Shown here: positions 7,367-17,140 of the stretch, piece after piece
Numbering within the stretch: the stretch's first letter is position 1
Layout of the letters: the number at the start of each line of letters is the position of its first letter
NCBI GenBank assembly: GCA_035527095.1
Contig: DATLBC010000164.1
Span: forward strand, 1-35,712
Length of the DNA: 35,712 nt
Direction of reading: 5' to 3'
From: Sva-07 sp035527095
Lineage (GTDB): Bacteria > Actinomycetota > Acidimicrobiia > Acidimicrobiales > Ilumatobacteraceae
Program-made: the position numbers and the translations under genes
The notes under the pieces: model-generated
Seen by the model: only the letters and a program-made list of their open reading frames with translations
Told to the model about the DNA's origin: nothing
The model's database searches: none

Positions 7367-10300
7367 TCACTGCTGCTCCTGCGGTGCGAGCACGGTGTCG
7401 GTCAAGTCGTCCACGATCTGATGAACCCGTGCGGCTCCCATCACCGAATCGAATCCTCGGTGCCTCCCCTCGATGGCCACCACCCGAAGATCCGGCGCCA
7501 CGGTGATCCAGCGATGCTCGGTCCGGGCCCGCTTGGTGGTGTTCGCCGCGTACAACACGATCGGGACCGCCGTGGGTTCCGGAACGTGATCGAGTGCGGC
7601 CAAGGGCATGCCCCAACCAGCGATCGGCTCGGCCTTCGGAAGTGACTCGCCCGCCAGCTCGACGAGCCGACGACCCAGACTCGCCATGTACCTCTCGGCA
7701 CGACGCCTCAGGGTGGTCGCCAACTCCTCGATCATTGTTCCGATCGCATCCCGACGGAGCAGCGACTTGTACTTCCACCATCGGTTCGACCAGAGGTGGC
7801 GGTACTCACCCGGAAACATGGTGTCGATCAGCGCAACAGCGCGAACCTCGACACCGCGGGCAGCGAGCCGCTGGCCGAGGTCGTAGGCCGCGACTCCGCC
7901 GATCGACCATCCCCCCACGGCGACGCTCGACGCACCGAGTCGCTCGAGTTCGTCGATGACGGGGTCGATCGAGGCGGCTCCGAGCGCATCAACCGTGGGG
8001 AACGCAGCGGCACGTTCAGACACGATCGCGACGGCAACGACGGAGACATCGTCGTCGAACGCGTCAGCGAGCGTCCGGTAGCTCATCACGGTGTCCCAGG
8101 CCGGCGTCAGCACGACCGTCGGGCCCGACGTCGACCCGACCCGGAGCGTCACCAGGCTGATGGCCGATGAGACAGCTGACGACACGGCTGTCGCGTCGGC
8201 GCCGATACCGAGGTGCGAAGCCAGTGCGGCGGGCGATGGGGCGCGGAGGAGGTCGGCAATCGCGACGTTGCGTCCGATCATCTCGCCGACGGCGGTGACG
8301 ATCTCGACCGCTGCGAGCGAGTCGCCCCCTTCCGAGAAGAAGTCGGAGTTGCCGTCGAGGTCGTCGCGCTGCAGCGCGCGCTGCCAGATGTCGAGCAACC
8401 CGGATGCCCGCGCCGCCGGGGCATCGTCGAGCGCGAGCAGCGCTGCGCTGGCTCGGTCGACTTTGCCGTTGGCCGTTCGCGGGAGTTCGTCGTGGAAGAC
8501 GACCCGACGCGGTGCCGCACCGGGGCCGACGAGGTCGGACACACGACTGCGAACCTGTGATGCGTCGACAAGGTCTCGATCGCCGACGACATGGGCGACG
8601 AGCGCATCGCGACCGTCGATCGTGGCCCTGACGACCACCGCGTCGCGCACTCCGGGCATCCGCAGCAGGTGACCTTCCACCTCTGACGGTTCGATGCGGT
8701 ACCCACCGACGTTGAGCTGATCGTCGACGCGGCCCAGAAAGAGGAGGTCACCGTGCAGATCCACACGAGCGATGTCGCCGGTGCGGTACCAGCGATGACC
8801 GTCGGCGTCGACGAACGAGGAATCAGATCTGCCGGAGAGGTAGCCATTCACCACACCGGGCCCGGCGATCAGCAGCTCCCCCGGAGCGCCTGGCGCCATC
8901 GGGCGTTGACGATCATCGGCGATGCGAACCCGGCTTCCGGCGATCGGGCGGCCGATCGGGACCGGATCCTCGCCGGGCGAACAGCGATGCGCGGTGGCCC
9001 ACACCGTGGCCTCGGTGGGGCCGTACTCGTCGACCAGTTCGGTATTCGGCAGCAACCGGTGGTGCTCAGCAACCACGTCGGGTGCGCAGGCCTCGCCGGC
9101 GACGATGGCAACACGCACCCCAGCGAGGTCATCGGGCCGACGCGACAGCAGCGCCCGATAGAGACTCGGGACCATCAGGAGATGGCTGACGTCGCTGGCC
9201 GCGATCAGCGCGCCCAATCGGTCGACGTCGTGCACCTCGGCGTCGTCGGGAACCACGATCGAGCCACCCGACATCAGCGGCCAGAAGATGGCGACCATCG
9301 AACTGTCGAAGCCGATGCTCGGTGTGAGCAGGAACCTGCTCGGAGCGTCGTCGCCGTAGAAGACGGACCGTGCCGCCGTCGATGCCATGAGATTCGCGTG
9401 GGTCACCTCGACACCGGCCGGCTCCCCGGTCGAACCCGACGTGAAGATCACGTAGGCAGGCGATGCTCCGCTCGGGAGCTCGCCTGCACTGAGGCCGACG
9501 GCCGGTTCGGTCGCCGTCTTCGATGCGATGTCGAACTGCGTCACGTCGGCGAACAGCGGCGCCGTTGCTGCATCGACCACGACCGCATCCAACGACGCCA
9601 GTGCGACCAGCGCGCGGCGGCGATCGGGTGGCGTGGATGGATCGATCGGCACATACGAGGCGCCGGCGAGTTGGACACCCAAGATCGCCTCGATGAGACC
9701 GGAGGACCGACCCAGCGACACACCGATTCGCGACGGTGAGTCGACGTGCGACCGGAGCACCGCAGCCAGCCCCCGCGCCCGGGCGAGCAGCTCACCGTAC
9801 GAGGTCACCGCACCGGATGACTCGACGACGGCTGGCCGATCCGGCTCGCGCCGGGCCCAGTCGACGATCGACGCGAGCACCGTCGGCGGATCGTCGTCGA
9901 CCGACTCCGGTTGCTCACCGATCAGATCATCGCCGCTCGGGCGGATGTCGCCCACCGTGCGATGGGGACGATGACAGACGGCGTCGATCGCCTCACTGAA
10001 CCCATCGAGGAGTCCTTGGGCGAGCGATGTATCGAGCACATCGCCGCGATATTCGATGCCGAGGTGCAGATCCTCGCCCCGCTCTTGGACGAAGAACGTG
10101 AAGTCGTTCACCGCCGTGCCGGACGGAATGATCCGATGCTCGGCAACGGTGTCACCGAAGCGAACCGGTGCGAGGCGCTCGTAGGCCAGCATGTGCGACG
10201 TATCGGGAACCGCCCGACCATCGAGTCGCGCCTGACGAACGATGTCGGCGTACGGATGGGTTCGGTGAGGAAGCGCCCGGGCGACGAGAGCACTCACGTC

Positions 10301-13300
10301 GACGTCGAGCGAGCGGAGCGTGGCCGACGGATCGACCTCGATCCGCATCGGCAACGTGTTGAGCGCGTACCCGATCAACGGCTCTCCTGACGGATGGTCC
10401 TTGGTCGATGCCGTCACGCCCAACTCGACGACACCGTCACGGCTGAAGCCGCTCAACACGATGGCGGCCGCCGTGAGCGCTGCTGCGAACGGTGTACTCG
10501 CCGCGGCCACCGACAGCTCACTGGTCGACACCGACGCCGGCCGCTCCAGATACCCGTCGTACCCCTCGTGCTCAGGTGGGGGCAGTTGGACCCCGGCAAC
10601 GATGTCCTGCGCGTCGGCCCAGAAGTCGGCGCCGGAGACCGCGTGGTCTCTCTGCCATGCGCCGTAGGCGGCATACGACGTCGACAGCTCGGGGAGTTCG
10701 CCATCGTGATACGCGGCATCGATCTCGTTCCAGAGGAGGTCGAACGTGCCGGCGTCCACCGAGATGTGATGGAGCCCGATCACGATGTTCCAGGCGCCGG
10801 TGTCGTCCGAACCGACGTTGACGCGCACCAGCGGACCGTGATCGAGGTCGAAGGGAACGCGCCGGAGCTGATGGACGACCTCGTCGACAGGTCCGCCGGG
10901 AAGTGGGCCGAACGACAGCGCCTCGGTCACGGGCAGTGGGGCTCGCGCCGGCGAATACGACGTGTGCAGCGGTCCATGACGTGCCACGACCACCTCGACA
11001 GCACGACGGAGTCGGTCGAGGTCGAGGTCGGCCTCGACCCGATACCAACGTGTGACGTTGTACCGGACGTCGTCGGGGTCCGCCCGGTATTCGAACAGCA
11101 TCGCCTCCTCCCCCGGTGACAGCGGGGCGGGCTCCGACGGGTCGAGCTCAGCGATCACCGAGAGCCGACGCCCACCAGCGACGTGCTCGTCGACGGCGTC
11201 GGCGAACTCGGCCAGGGTGCGGTGCTCGAACACCAGGGCATCGGGGAGTTCGATCGAGAGCTGGCGCTCGGTCGCGGCAACGGTCTCCAGTGCTGCGAGG
11301 GAGGCGCCACCGAGATCGAAGAAGTCGTCGTCGATGCCGACCCGATCGACGTGAAGGACCGCCGCCCAGATGGCCGCGACCCGTGCCTGGGTCGGTGTCG
11401 CCGGCTCGCGATACGAGGCAGAGCCGAGGTGCGCTGTGGATGGCGCCGGCAGCGACGACACGTCGAGCTTCGTACTCTCGGCAAGCGGCAGCTCACGGAC
11501 GTGGACGAATGCCGTGGGTATCGCCCGCGCCGGGAGGAGGTCGCGCAAGTGGGCGGCGAGGAGTCGTGCATCGATCTCCGAACCGTCGTTGGTCTGATAC
11601 CAGGCGGTCAGGACGTGTGGCGGCTTGGGGACGTATCCGATCTCGGAGAGCATGCGCCCGATCTCCGCCTGATCGTCGTCGTCGTCGAGTTCATCGAGTG
11701 CCTCGTCGCGGGTCTTGTGGCCCAGGCGGACGTCCCAGCTGTAGGGCTCCGCATAGTTGTGATACCCGCGTTCGGTCTTGTGCACGTGGATTCCGACCGC
11801 GTTGACCAGACAGTTGGTCGAGCGGCCCGTGTCGTCGGGACGGACCCACGGCGCTCGCTCGGTGAGGAACTCGTACATCTCGGCCAGCTCGACGTCGACA
11901 TAGCGGTAATAGTCGACGAACTCCACCTCGGCGAGCACGTCCAGATCGGCCCGTTCGAACAGCGCCTGTTCGGGAAGCAGCTCCGTGACGGCATCGCGGG
12001 TGTGGTGATAGGCCCGGCGCGCCTGCAGGACGGTCCGGTCGATGTCGTCGGGCTCGAACCGGTCGGCCTCGAACTGGTGCGGAACGAGCCGCGTCTCGAA
12101 GAACTGACCCCGCGACAGACCGGTCACGATCACCGGGATGCCCATCTCATGGGCCCTGGCCGTGGCAAGTGTGTAAATGGTCTTGTAGCAACCGTTGCAG
12201 ACGTTCGAGAACCGCTCGAGGCTGTCGCGGAAGATTTCGTTCATCGAGTCGGTGGTGGCGAACTCGTGGGTGATCCCCAGGTCGGCAACGCTGCGACGGA
12301 CGTTCGCCTTGGCGCCTTCGGAGATGAAGCCGTTGTCGAGCGTGAACGCATGCACCCGCCAACCCCGCTCGACGAGCTGATAGAGCGCATACGTCGAGTC
12401 CTTCCCGCCGGACAGCAGGTGGATGCAGTCGTATTCGCTCGTGCTGCGACGACGGGCACGCTCGAGTTCGCGATCGAGGTCGACCGGCGTGCGGAACCAG
12501 GTCTCGGTCTGCGGGGCCACCACGTCGAACGACCGACACACCGAACAGGTCCCGGCGCCATCGAGATCGACTCCCGGCACATCGGTGCCGAGGCCGCAAC
12601 GTCCGCATCGTCGGACCCGATCGATCGACGGCGTCCAAACCCGCACGACCGCGCTCGTGACGTCGGGGTGGGCAACGAGCGCCGCCTCGATCTCGCCCGG
12701 CTCGAGCCGAACGCCGCCGATCGACAACTGATCGTCGATCCGACCGCCGTACACCAGGGCGTCACCCTCCAGTCGGGCACGGTCACCAGTGCGGTACAAG
12801 GGAGCTCCGCCGATCGCGTCGATCGTCACGAACCGTTCGGCGGTCGCCTCGGGGAGGTTCAGGTAGCCCCGCGCCATGCCGGGACGCCGCACATACAACT
12901 CGCCCCAGACGCCGATGGGTGTTCGTCGTCGGCACTCGTCGAGCACGTAGACCTCGGCACCCGGCGCCGCCCCGCCGATCGGGACGTCGGATCCGAGATC
13001 CCGCTCCGGATCCCACTCGTGGATCATGCAGCCGACCACCGCTTCGGTCGGGCCGTATTCGTTGAAGATCCGGACCTGGCCGGCGCACCGAGCCACCAGT
13101 GCCTCGGCGACGGGGCTCCGGAATGCTTCACCCCCCACGATCACCACCTCGAGCGACAGCGGTTCGGTGGCGAGACGGCAGAGGATCTCGAGCTGACTCG
13201 GCGTGGCCTTCAGCATCGTGAGACGTCGGTCGGAGGCGATGCGGCCGAGCGCGCTGACGGCGTCGTCGGGGAACACGACGGTGCGCCCTCCCAAGAGTTG

Positions 13301-15229
13301 GGGCAGGAACAACGAGGTGATCGACAGGTCGAAGCCGAGCGACGAGTAGAGCGGCATCACCACCTGCGCGGTGGGCCGGTAGGCCGCGGCGGCGAACGCA
13401 AGGTACTCGGCGAGGCCGCGGTGCGGAATCGGGACGCCTTTGGGTCGCCCGGTCGAGCCGGAGGTGTAGAGCACGTAGGCGATGTCGTCGAGGCCCACGG
13501 TGACCCCCGTCGCCCCACCGTCGGGGAGTGCGTCACCACCGTGCCCGATCACTGTGGAGGTCGCGGTGAGGGACGTCACCTGATCGATGTCGTCGACGAT
13601 CAGCGCCAGTTCTGCGTCGGCAGCGATGGCATCGTGACGAGGCGCCGGATCGTCCGGATCGAGCATCACGAAGGCGGCGCCACTGCGCATCACTCCGTGA
13701 ACCGCAACGAGCACATCGAAGCTCCGGGGAAGACGGATCCCGACTCTGGAGCCGACCGTGACCCCATGATCGAGCAGGTGCCTCGCCACGGCATCGGCAC
13801 GCTGATCGAGTTGAGCAGCCGTGAGGGCCGCGTCGTCGTGTTCGGCCACCACATGGTCGGGATGCGAGCGCAGCAGCGAGGCGATCACCTCGTGAACCGG
13901 CCGGTCGACGACCGCCCCTGCGCCAGGCGGGTTCAGCAGGTCGATCGCCGAACGGTCGCGTTCCGATGCAATCTCGAAATCGCCAACCTTGCCGGCTGGA
14001 TCGAGCACGGCCGCCTCGAGCGTCCGACCGAGATGCTCGACGAACGCCCGGTGCGAGCCATCAGCGCTCAAGCCATCGTTCAGGTCGAGCTCGACCGACA
14101 TGCCCGCGCCGTAGTCGTAGGCATGCACCCGGATCGGATGCGCTGGGTCGACGTGACCTGACCGCGCCCACGTCGTGACCGTCGGGAGGCCGGCGAATTC
14201 CCCGTAGGTGACGGTCTGCACGTTGAGGACCGCATCGAATGCGACATCGGGCACCTCGGCATTGCTCGCCAGCCGAACCACACCGAGCAACTGGCGCAGC
14301 ACCCGCCGGTAGCAGTCGTCGAACGACTCGTCGAGGTCGACGTCGACAGCGAGCGGGAACATCGCCATCAGCGGCCCGATCAGACGTGGTGCCACGGGGC
14401 CGGTCCGACGGTGCAGCGGCACGCCGAGCGTGACGACCCGACGACCGTCCAAGCGTGACAGCGTGACGGCCGTCGCGACCGCCAGCCGTGCGAGGGTGGC
14501 CATCGACGGGCTGAAAGCCCGGTACCCAGGGTGTGGCGCGAGAAGCGTGACACCGTCGGACAGTTCACGTCGGCTGACTGACGTCGTCCGCGGCCCGCGA
14601 GGACCATACGGTGCGATGGGCGTCTCCTCGGGCGACGCCCACGCGACCGCATCAGCGCCTTCGCCACCCGGCGAGTCGGCGGAGACGTAGTCGTAGAACG
14701 ACATCGACGGTTCGTCGTCGACATCTTCAATCGTCGCAGCTTCCAGGTAGGCACGTGACACCGCATCGAAGACGAGCGACGACGACCACCCGTCGGTGAC
14801 GACATGGTGCAGATCGAGCCACCAGGTCCACGACTCGTCGCCGTGACGCAGCAAGACCGAGTCGTAACTGCACATCCGGGCATCGATCGGGCGGGAGATC
14901 CGTTCGTGGCACCACCGGTCGAGTTCGCCATCCGGGAGCTCGATCACCTCGGTCGACCGCGGGGGCTCGAACAGCACGCGCGCACGGGGCTCGCGACCGG
15001 GACGGTCGACGATGACGGTCCGTAACGCATCCGAGGCCCGGACCACCTCGTCGACGGCACTGACGAAGCGAGCCACGTCGATCGCACCGCAGATCCGGTG
15101 AATCTTGCCCATGTTCGCGAGCGGTGCCTCCGGTGCCAACCGTTGGCTGGTCCAGATCTGTCGCTGCACGTTGGTCAGCGGGTACTCGCCGACCGCTCGC
15201 GGGCGCAACGTGACGGTGTCCTCAGTCAC
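7367..15229 (-). CDS. Non-ribosomal peptide synthetase C-A(PP-loop)-T-C-A-T-TE
   Basis: A 2620-residue, two-module NRPS. Order by residue: C1 (14-440, HHVVTDG at 141); A1 (455-1265, TSGSTGRPKG at 589, GRIDDQ at 829, Lys1254) interrupted by a PP-loop domain (about 870-1206); T1 (Ser1310 in DLGGASL); C2 (1365-1790, HHISVDAG at 1487); A2 (1800-2265, TSGSTGEPAG at 1930); T2 (Ser2304 in GGDSL); TE (2355-2615, Ser2442 in GWSIGG). Aligned by eye to GrsA, A1 gives DLTKIGEVGK, one residue from the standard Asn code; A2 gives DSVLIAEVWK, which I cannot assign. The GTG start at 15229 overlaps the carrier-protein stop by 4 bp. The leading C domain implies the substrate comes from that upstream carrier. 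A2 lacks the usual A3 lysine. Confidence 0.95.
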   Translation of the reverse strand: MTEDTVTLRPRAVGEYPLTNVQRQIWTSQRLAPEAPLANMGKIHRICGAIDVARFVSAVDEVVRASDALRTVIVDRPGREPRARVLFEPPRSTEVIELPDGELDRWCHERISRPIDARMCSYDSVLLRHGDESWTWWLDLHHVVTDGWSSSLVFDAVSRAYLEAATIEDVDDEPSMSFYDYVSADSPGGEGADAVAWASPEETPIAPYGPRGPRTTSVSRRELSDGVTLLAPHPGYRAFSPSMATLARLAVATAVTLSRLDGRRVVTLGVPLHRRTGPVAPRLIGPLMAMFPLAVDVDLDESFDDCYRRVLRQLLGVVRLASNAEVPDVAFDAVLNVQTVTYGEFAGLPTVTTWARSGHVDPAHPIRVHAYDYGAGMSVELDLNDGLSADGSHRAFVEHLGRTLEAAVLDPAGKVGDFEIASERDRSAIDLLNPPGAGAVVDRPVHEVIASLLRSHPDHVVAEHDDAALTAAQLDQRADAVARHLLDHGVTVGSRVGIRLPRSFDVLVAVHGVMRSGAAFVMLDPDDPAPRHDAIAADAELALIVDDIDQVTSLTATSTVIGHGGDALPDGGATGVTVGLDDIAYVLYTSGSTGRPKGVPIPHRGLAEYLAFAAAAYRPTAQVVMPLYSSLGFDLSITSLFLPQLLGGRTVVFPDDAVSALGRIASDRRLTMLKATPSQLEILCRLATEPLSLEVVIVGGEAFRSPVAEALVARCAGQVRIFNEYGPTEAVVGCMIHEWDPERDLGSDVPIGGAAPGAEVYVLDECRRRTPIGVWGELYVRRPGMARGYLNLPEATAERFVTIDAIGGAPLYRTGDRARLEGDALVYGGRIDDQLSIGGVRLEPGEIEAALVAHPDVTSAVVRVWTPSIDRVRRCGRCGLGTDVPGVDLDGAGTCSVCRSFDVVAPQTETWFRTPVDLDRELERARRRSTSEYDCIHLLSGGKDSTYALYQLVERGWRVHAFTLDNGFISEGAKANVRRSVADLGITHEFATTDSMNEIFRDSLERFSNVCNGCYKTIYTLATARAHEMGIPVIVTGLSRGQFFETRLVPHQFEADRFEPDDIDRTVLQARRAYHHTRDAVTELLPEQALFERADLDVLAEVEFVDYYRYVDVELAEMYEFLTERAPWVRPDDTGRSTNCLVNAVGIHVHKTERGYHNYAEPYSWDVRLGHKTRDEALDELDDDDDQAEIGRMLSEIGYVPKPPHVLTAWYQTNDGSEIDARLLAAHLRDLLPARAIPTAFVHVRELPLAESTKLDVSSLPAPSTAHLGSASYREPATPTQARVAAIWAAVLHVDRVGIDDDFFDLGGASLAALETVAATERQLSIELPDALVFEHRTLAEFADAVDEHVAGGRRLSVIAELDPSEPAPLSPGEEAMLFEYRADPDDVRYNVTRWYRVEADLDLDRLRRAVEVVVARHGPLHTSYSPARAPLPVTEALSFGPLPGGPVDEVVHQLRRVPFDLDHGPLVRVNVGSDDTGAWNIVIGLHHISVDAGTFDLLWNEIDAAYHDGELPELSTSYAAYGAWQRDHAVSGADFWADAQDIVAGVQLPPPEHEGYDGYLERPASVSTSELSVAAASTPFAAALTAAAIVLSGFSRDGVVELGVTASTKDHPSGEPLIGYALNTLPMRIEVDPSATLRSLDVDVSALVARALPHRTHPYADIVRQARLDGRAVPDTSHMLAYERLAPVRFGDTVAEHRIIPSGTAVNDFTFFVQERGEDLHLGIEYRGDVLDTSLAQGLLDGFSEAIDAVCHRPHRTVGDIRPSGDDLIGEQPESVDDDPPTVLASIVDWARREPDRPAVVESSGAVTSYGELLARARGLAAVLRSHVDSPSRIGVSLGRSSGLIEAILGVQLAGASYVPIDPSTPPDRRRALVALASLDAVVVDAATAPLFADVTQFDIASKTATEPAVGLSAGELPSGASPAYVIFTSGSTGEPAGVEVTHANLMASTAARSVFYGDDAPSRFLLTPSIGFDSSMVAIFWPLMSGGSIVVPDDAEVHDVDRLGALIAASDVSHLLMVPSLYRALLSRRPDDLAGVRVAIVAGEACAPDVVAEHHRLLPNTELVDEYGPTEATVWATAHRCSPGEDPVPIGRPIAGSRVRIADDRQRPMAPGAPGELLIAGPGVVNGYLSGRSDSSFVDADGHRWYRTGDIARVDLHGDLLFLGRVDDQLNVGGYRIEPSEVEGHLLRMPGVRDAVVVRATIDGRDALVAHVVGDRDLVDASQVRSRVSDLVGPGAAPRRVVFHDELPRTANGKVDRASAALLALDDAPAARASGLLDIWQRALQRDDLDGNSDFFSEGGDSLAAVEIVTAVGEMIGRNVAIADLLRAPSPAALASHLGIGADATAVSSAVSSAISLVTLRVGSTSGPTVVLTPAWDTVMSYRTLADAFDDDVSVVAVAIVSERAAAFPTVDALGAASIDPVIDELERLGASSVAVGGWSIGGVAAYDLGQRLAARGVEVRAVALIDTMFPGEYRHLWSNRWWKYKSLLRRDAIGTMIEELATTLRRRAERYMASLGRRLVELAGESLPKAEPIAGWGMPLAALDHVPEPTAVPIVLYAANTTKRARTEHRWITVAPDLRVVAIEGRHRGFDSVMGAARVHQIVDDLTDTVLAPQEQQ
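11612..12622 (-). other. PP-loop ATP pyrophosphatase domain embedded in NRPS A1
   Basis: Residues about 870-1206 of the NRPS. The domain opens with a zinc-finger-like pair, C875-x2-C878 and C895-x2-C898 (RCGRCGLG...PGVDLDGAGTCSVC). The nucleotide-binding PP-loop LLSGGKDSTYALYQL follows (SGGKDST at 940-946), then CNGCYKTIYTLATA (C1011, C1014) and VIVTGLSRGQFFETRL. This order (CxxC, PG.xxD..G.C..C, SGGKDS, CxxC..IYT) matches N-acetyl-sugar amidotransferases of the WbpG/PseA type, and more distantly TtcA-like tRNA thiolases. It is a full domain, not a fragment. It lies between A8 and A9, where other interrupted A domains carry methyltransferases. Inferred role: ATP-dependent amidation or thiolation of the Asn side-chain amide or of a neighbouring carbonyl. 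Confidence 0.85.
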
Positions 15230-15495
15230 CCGAATCGACAGTCGTCTCGGCCTCGGAGATAGCTGACGATTGCATCGACCGACTCGAAGTGCTCGATGAC
15301 GACGTCGTTCGGGTCGATCACGATGTCGAGACGCTGCTCGAGCCACTCGACCACCATCATGACCCCGAGCGAATCGACCAGGCCGGTCATCACGAGGTCG
15401 GTGCCCGCATCGAGCGGTCCGCCCCCCTGCGCGACGTCGCTCGCGATGAAGCGAACGAGGTCATCGGAAAGGGGGATGGACTGCGGCAGGCTCAC
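15226..15495 (-). CDS. Stand-alone carrier protein (ACP/PCP)
   Basis: An 89-residue acidic protein with the phosphopantetheine site GLVDSLGVMMVVEWLEQR (Ser in DSLG). The helical pattern is that of a free-standing acyl or peptidyl carrier. GTG 15495 starts 41 bp after the adenylation enzyme stop, and the stop overlaps the NRPS start (GTGA). The arrangement A enzyme - carrier - NRPS beginning with a C domain means this carrier most likely presents the starter unit to C1. The DSLG rather than GGDS/GGHS motif is more ACP-like, as in PltL/RedO-type carriers (family knowledge). Confidence 0.9.
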   Translation of the reverse strand: MSLPQSIPLSDDLVRFIASDVAQGGGPLDAGTDLVMTGLVDSLGVMMVVEWLEQRLDIVIDPNDVVIEHFESVDAIVSYLRGRDDCRFG

Positions 15496-15536
15496 GGTTC
15501 TGTATCGGTCGGTGTCAACAAGAGGACTCGGGGAAT

Positions 15537-17102
15537 CTACCGGAGCGGCCGGGCCGACGTCACTTCGCGCCCCATGGCGCGGCGCAGCTCAGCCAGCAGC
15601 GCTGCGGCCGCAGCGCGGTCGACTTTCCCGACGCCAGTGCGTGGCAGCGAGGCGACGCCCACGATTTCTGCAGGAACCGAATAGCGGGGGAGGCGTTGGC
15701 GCAGAACGTCGAGCATCGCCACACGGTCGTCGTCCGGTGGCGCTGGCGCGACGAGGGCAACCAGCCGGTCCTCGTCGCCGCGCTCCACCAGCACGGCGCA
15801 GGCCCCGACCCCCGGCAACTCGGTGACCACGGACTCGACCGCCTCCAGTTCGATCCGGAATCCGCGCACCTTGACCTGGTGATCGCTTCGACCCAAGAAG
15901 ACGAGCGTGCCGTCATCGAGCCGCCGCACCAGGTCACCGGTGCGGTACCACCGGCGAGCGTTCCCCGTCTCGGGGCGCACGCAGACGGATTCGGCGGTGA
16001 GCTCGGGACGACGCCAGTAACCGTCCATCATCGTGGCGCTGCTGACGAGCAGTTCGCCCTCCCCCGCGCCATCGAGCGCACGGTCGGCGTCATCGACGAG
16101 CAGCACGTCGGTGTCCGCCCATGGCCGGCCGATCGGGACGGCAACGTTGGCCGCCGATTCGTCGACCTGGGCATCGAGATGGTGGAACGTGCACTGATTG
16201 ACCTCGGCAGGCCCGTAGACGTTGGAGAACCGCGCACGCGGCAACGCCCGTTGGGCCGCTGCCAGCGCGGCGGGAGGAAACGACTCGCCACCGAAGAGCA
16301 CCCAGCGAAGCGATGTCAGGTCGCGGTCTTCCGGCGCCCCACGGGTGACGAGCTGCGTGATGGCGAACGGAACCGAGTACCACACCGTTGCTCGTTCGCG
16401 AGCGACCAGGTCCGACACACTGGCGGGAAACCGGAGGACACCATCGGGCACGACCACGACGGCGGCACCGGCCAGTGGGCCGGCCCACAGCTCGAAGGTC
16501 GACTGATCGAAGTGCAACGGGGCGATGTTCGCCAACCGATCGGACGGTGTCAGCCCGTAGGTCGCCACCGCTCGGCTGGCGTACGCAACCGCACTTGCGT
16601 GAGTGTGGACGATGCCCTTCGGCTTCCCCGTCGAGCCCGAGGTGTAGACGATGTAGGCCGGCATCGACGGATCGATGTCGGCTGGCGCCGCCGCTGGGCC
16701 GTCGGTGTCGGGTGCGACGACGACCGGGCTGAACTCTGCACCGGTGATGCCGCGGAGCTGCTGCTCGTCGGCCGACGAGACGATCGCCGCAACGCCGGCA
16801 TCGCGGATCACCTCGGCCAGGTAGTCGGGCGGAGCGAACCAGTCGACCGGCACCATGACCGCACCGAGCCGGACGATGGCGTGGGCAGCAACGAACGAGT
16901 CAACCGACTTGGGAAGATGAATGGCGACGCGGTCACCCGGCCGCACCCCCTTGGCTGCCAACGCACCGCCGAGCGATGCTGCGCGGTCGCGGTACTCCGA
17001 CCAGCCGAGCCGCACACGTCCGTCGGTCACCGCCTCGCCATCTGGATCCCTCGAGGCATTGGCGTCGAGGAGCCGGGTCAGCACGTCCGGCAGGCTGGGC
17101 AT
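15537..17102 (-). CDS. Stand-alone amino-acid adenylation enzyme (starter loading)
   Basis: About 521 residues from ATG 17102; GTG 17114 and TTG 17135 are alternatives. It is an ANL-family ligase with all core motifs: YIVYTSGSTGKPKGI, VYGPAE, YRTGDLVRR, GRSDHQVKVRGFRIEL and the A10 lysine in GVGKVDR. It would activate one amino acid and load the neighbouring carrier. An eye alignment to GrsA gives the pocket code DQFYLGVQCK. Tyr278, Leu299 and Cys331 are shared with pyrrole-forming L-prolyl ligases (DLLYLALVCK), but the rest differs. With an acyl-CoA dehydrogenase in the cluster, a Pro-to-pyrrole type starter is possible but unproven. It diverges from the PhyH gene over only 38 bp. Confidence 0.88.
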   Translation of the reverse strand: MPSLPDVLTRLLDANASRDPDGEAVTDGRVRLGWSEYRDRAASLGGALAAKGVRPGDRVAIHLPKSVDSFVAAHAIVRLGAVMVPVDWFAPPDYLAEVIRDAGVAAIVSSADEQQLRGITGAEFSPVVVAPDTDGPAAAPADIDPSMPAYIVYTSGSTGKPKGIVHTHASAVAYASRAVATYGLTPSDRLANIAPLHFDQSTFELWAGPLAGAAVVVVPDGVLRFPASVSDLVARERATVWYSVPFAITQLVTRGAPEDRDLTSLRWVLFGGESFPPAALAAAQRALPRARFSNVYGPAEVNQCTFHHLDAQVDESAANVAVPIGRPWADTDVLLVDDADRALDGAGEGELLVSSATMMDGYWRRPELTAESVCVRPETGNARRWYRTGDLVRRLDDGTLVFLGRSDHQVKVRGFRIELEAVESVVTELPGVGACAVLVERGDEDRLVALVAPAPPDDDRVAMLDVLRQRLPRYSVPAEIVGVASLPRTGVGKVDRAAAAALLAELRRAMGREVTSARPLR

Positions 17103-17140
17103 GTCATTGGTCACGCCACCTGGATACCGTGGCAAGTGCC

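Noticed and set aside
11183..14161. 992-codon open frame on the plus strand opposite the NRPS
   Set aside because: Its translation is low-complexity and Arg/Asp/Gly-rich with no motif, and it mirrors the well-supported NRPS on the other strand; high GC makes such antisense frames common.
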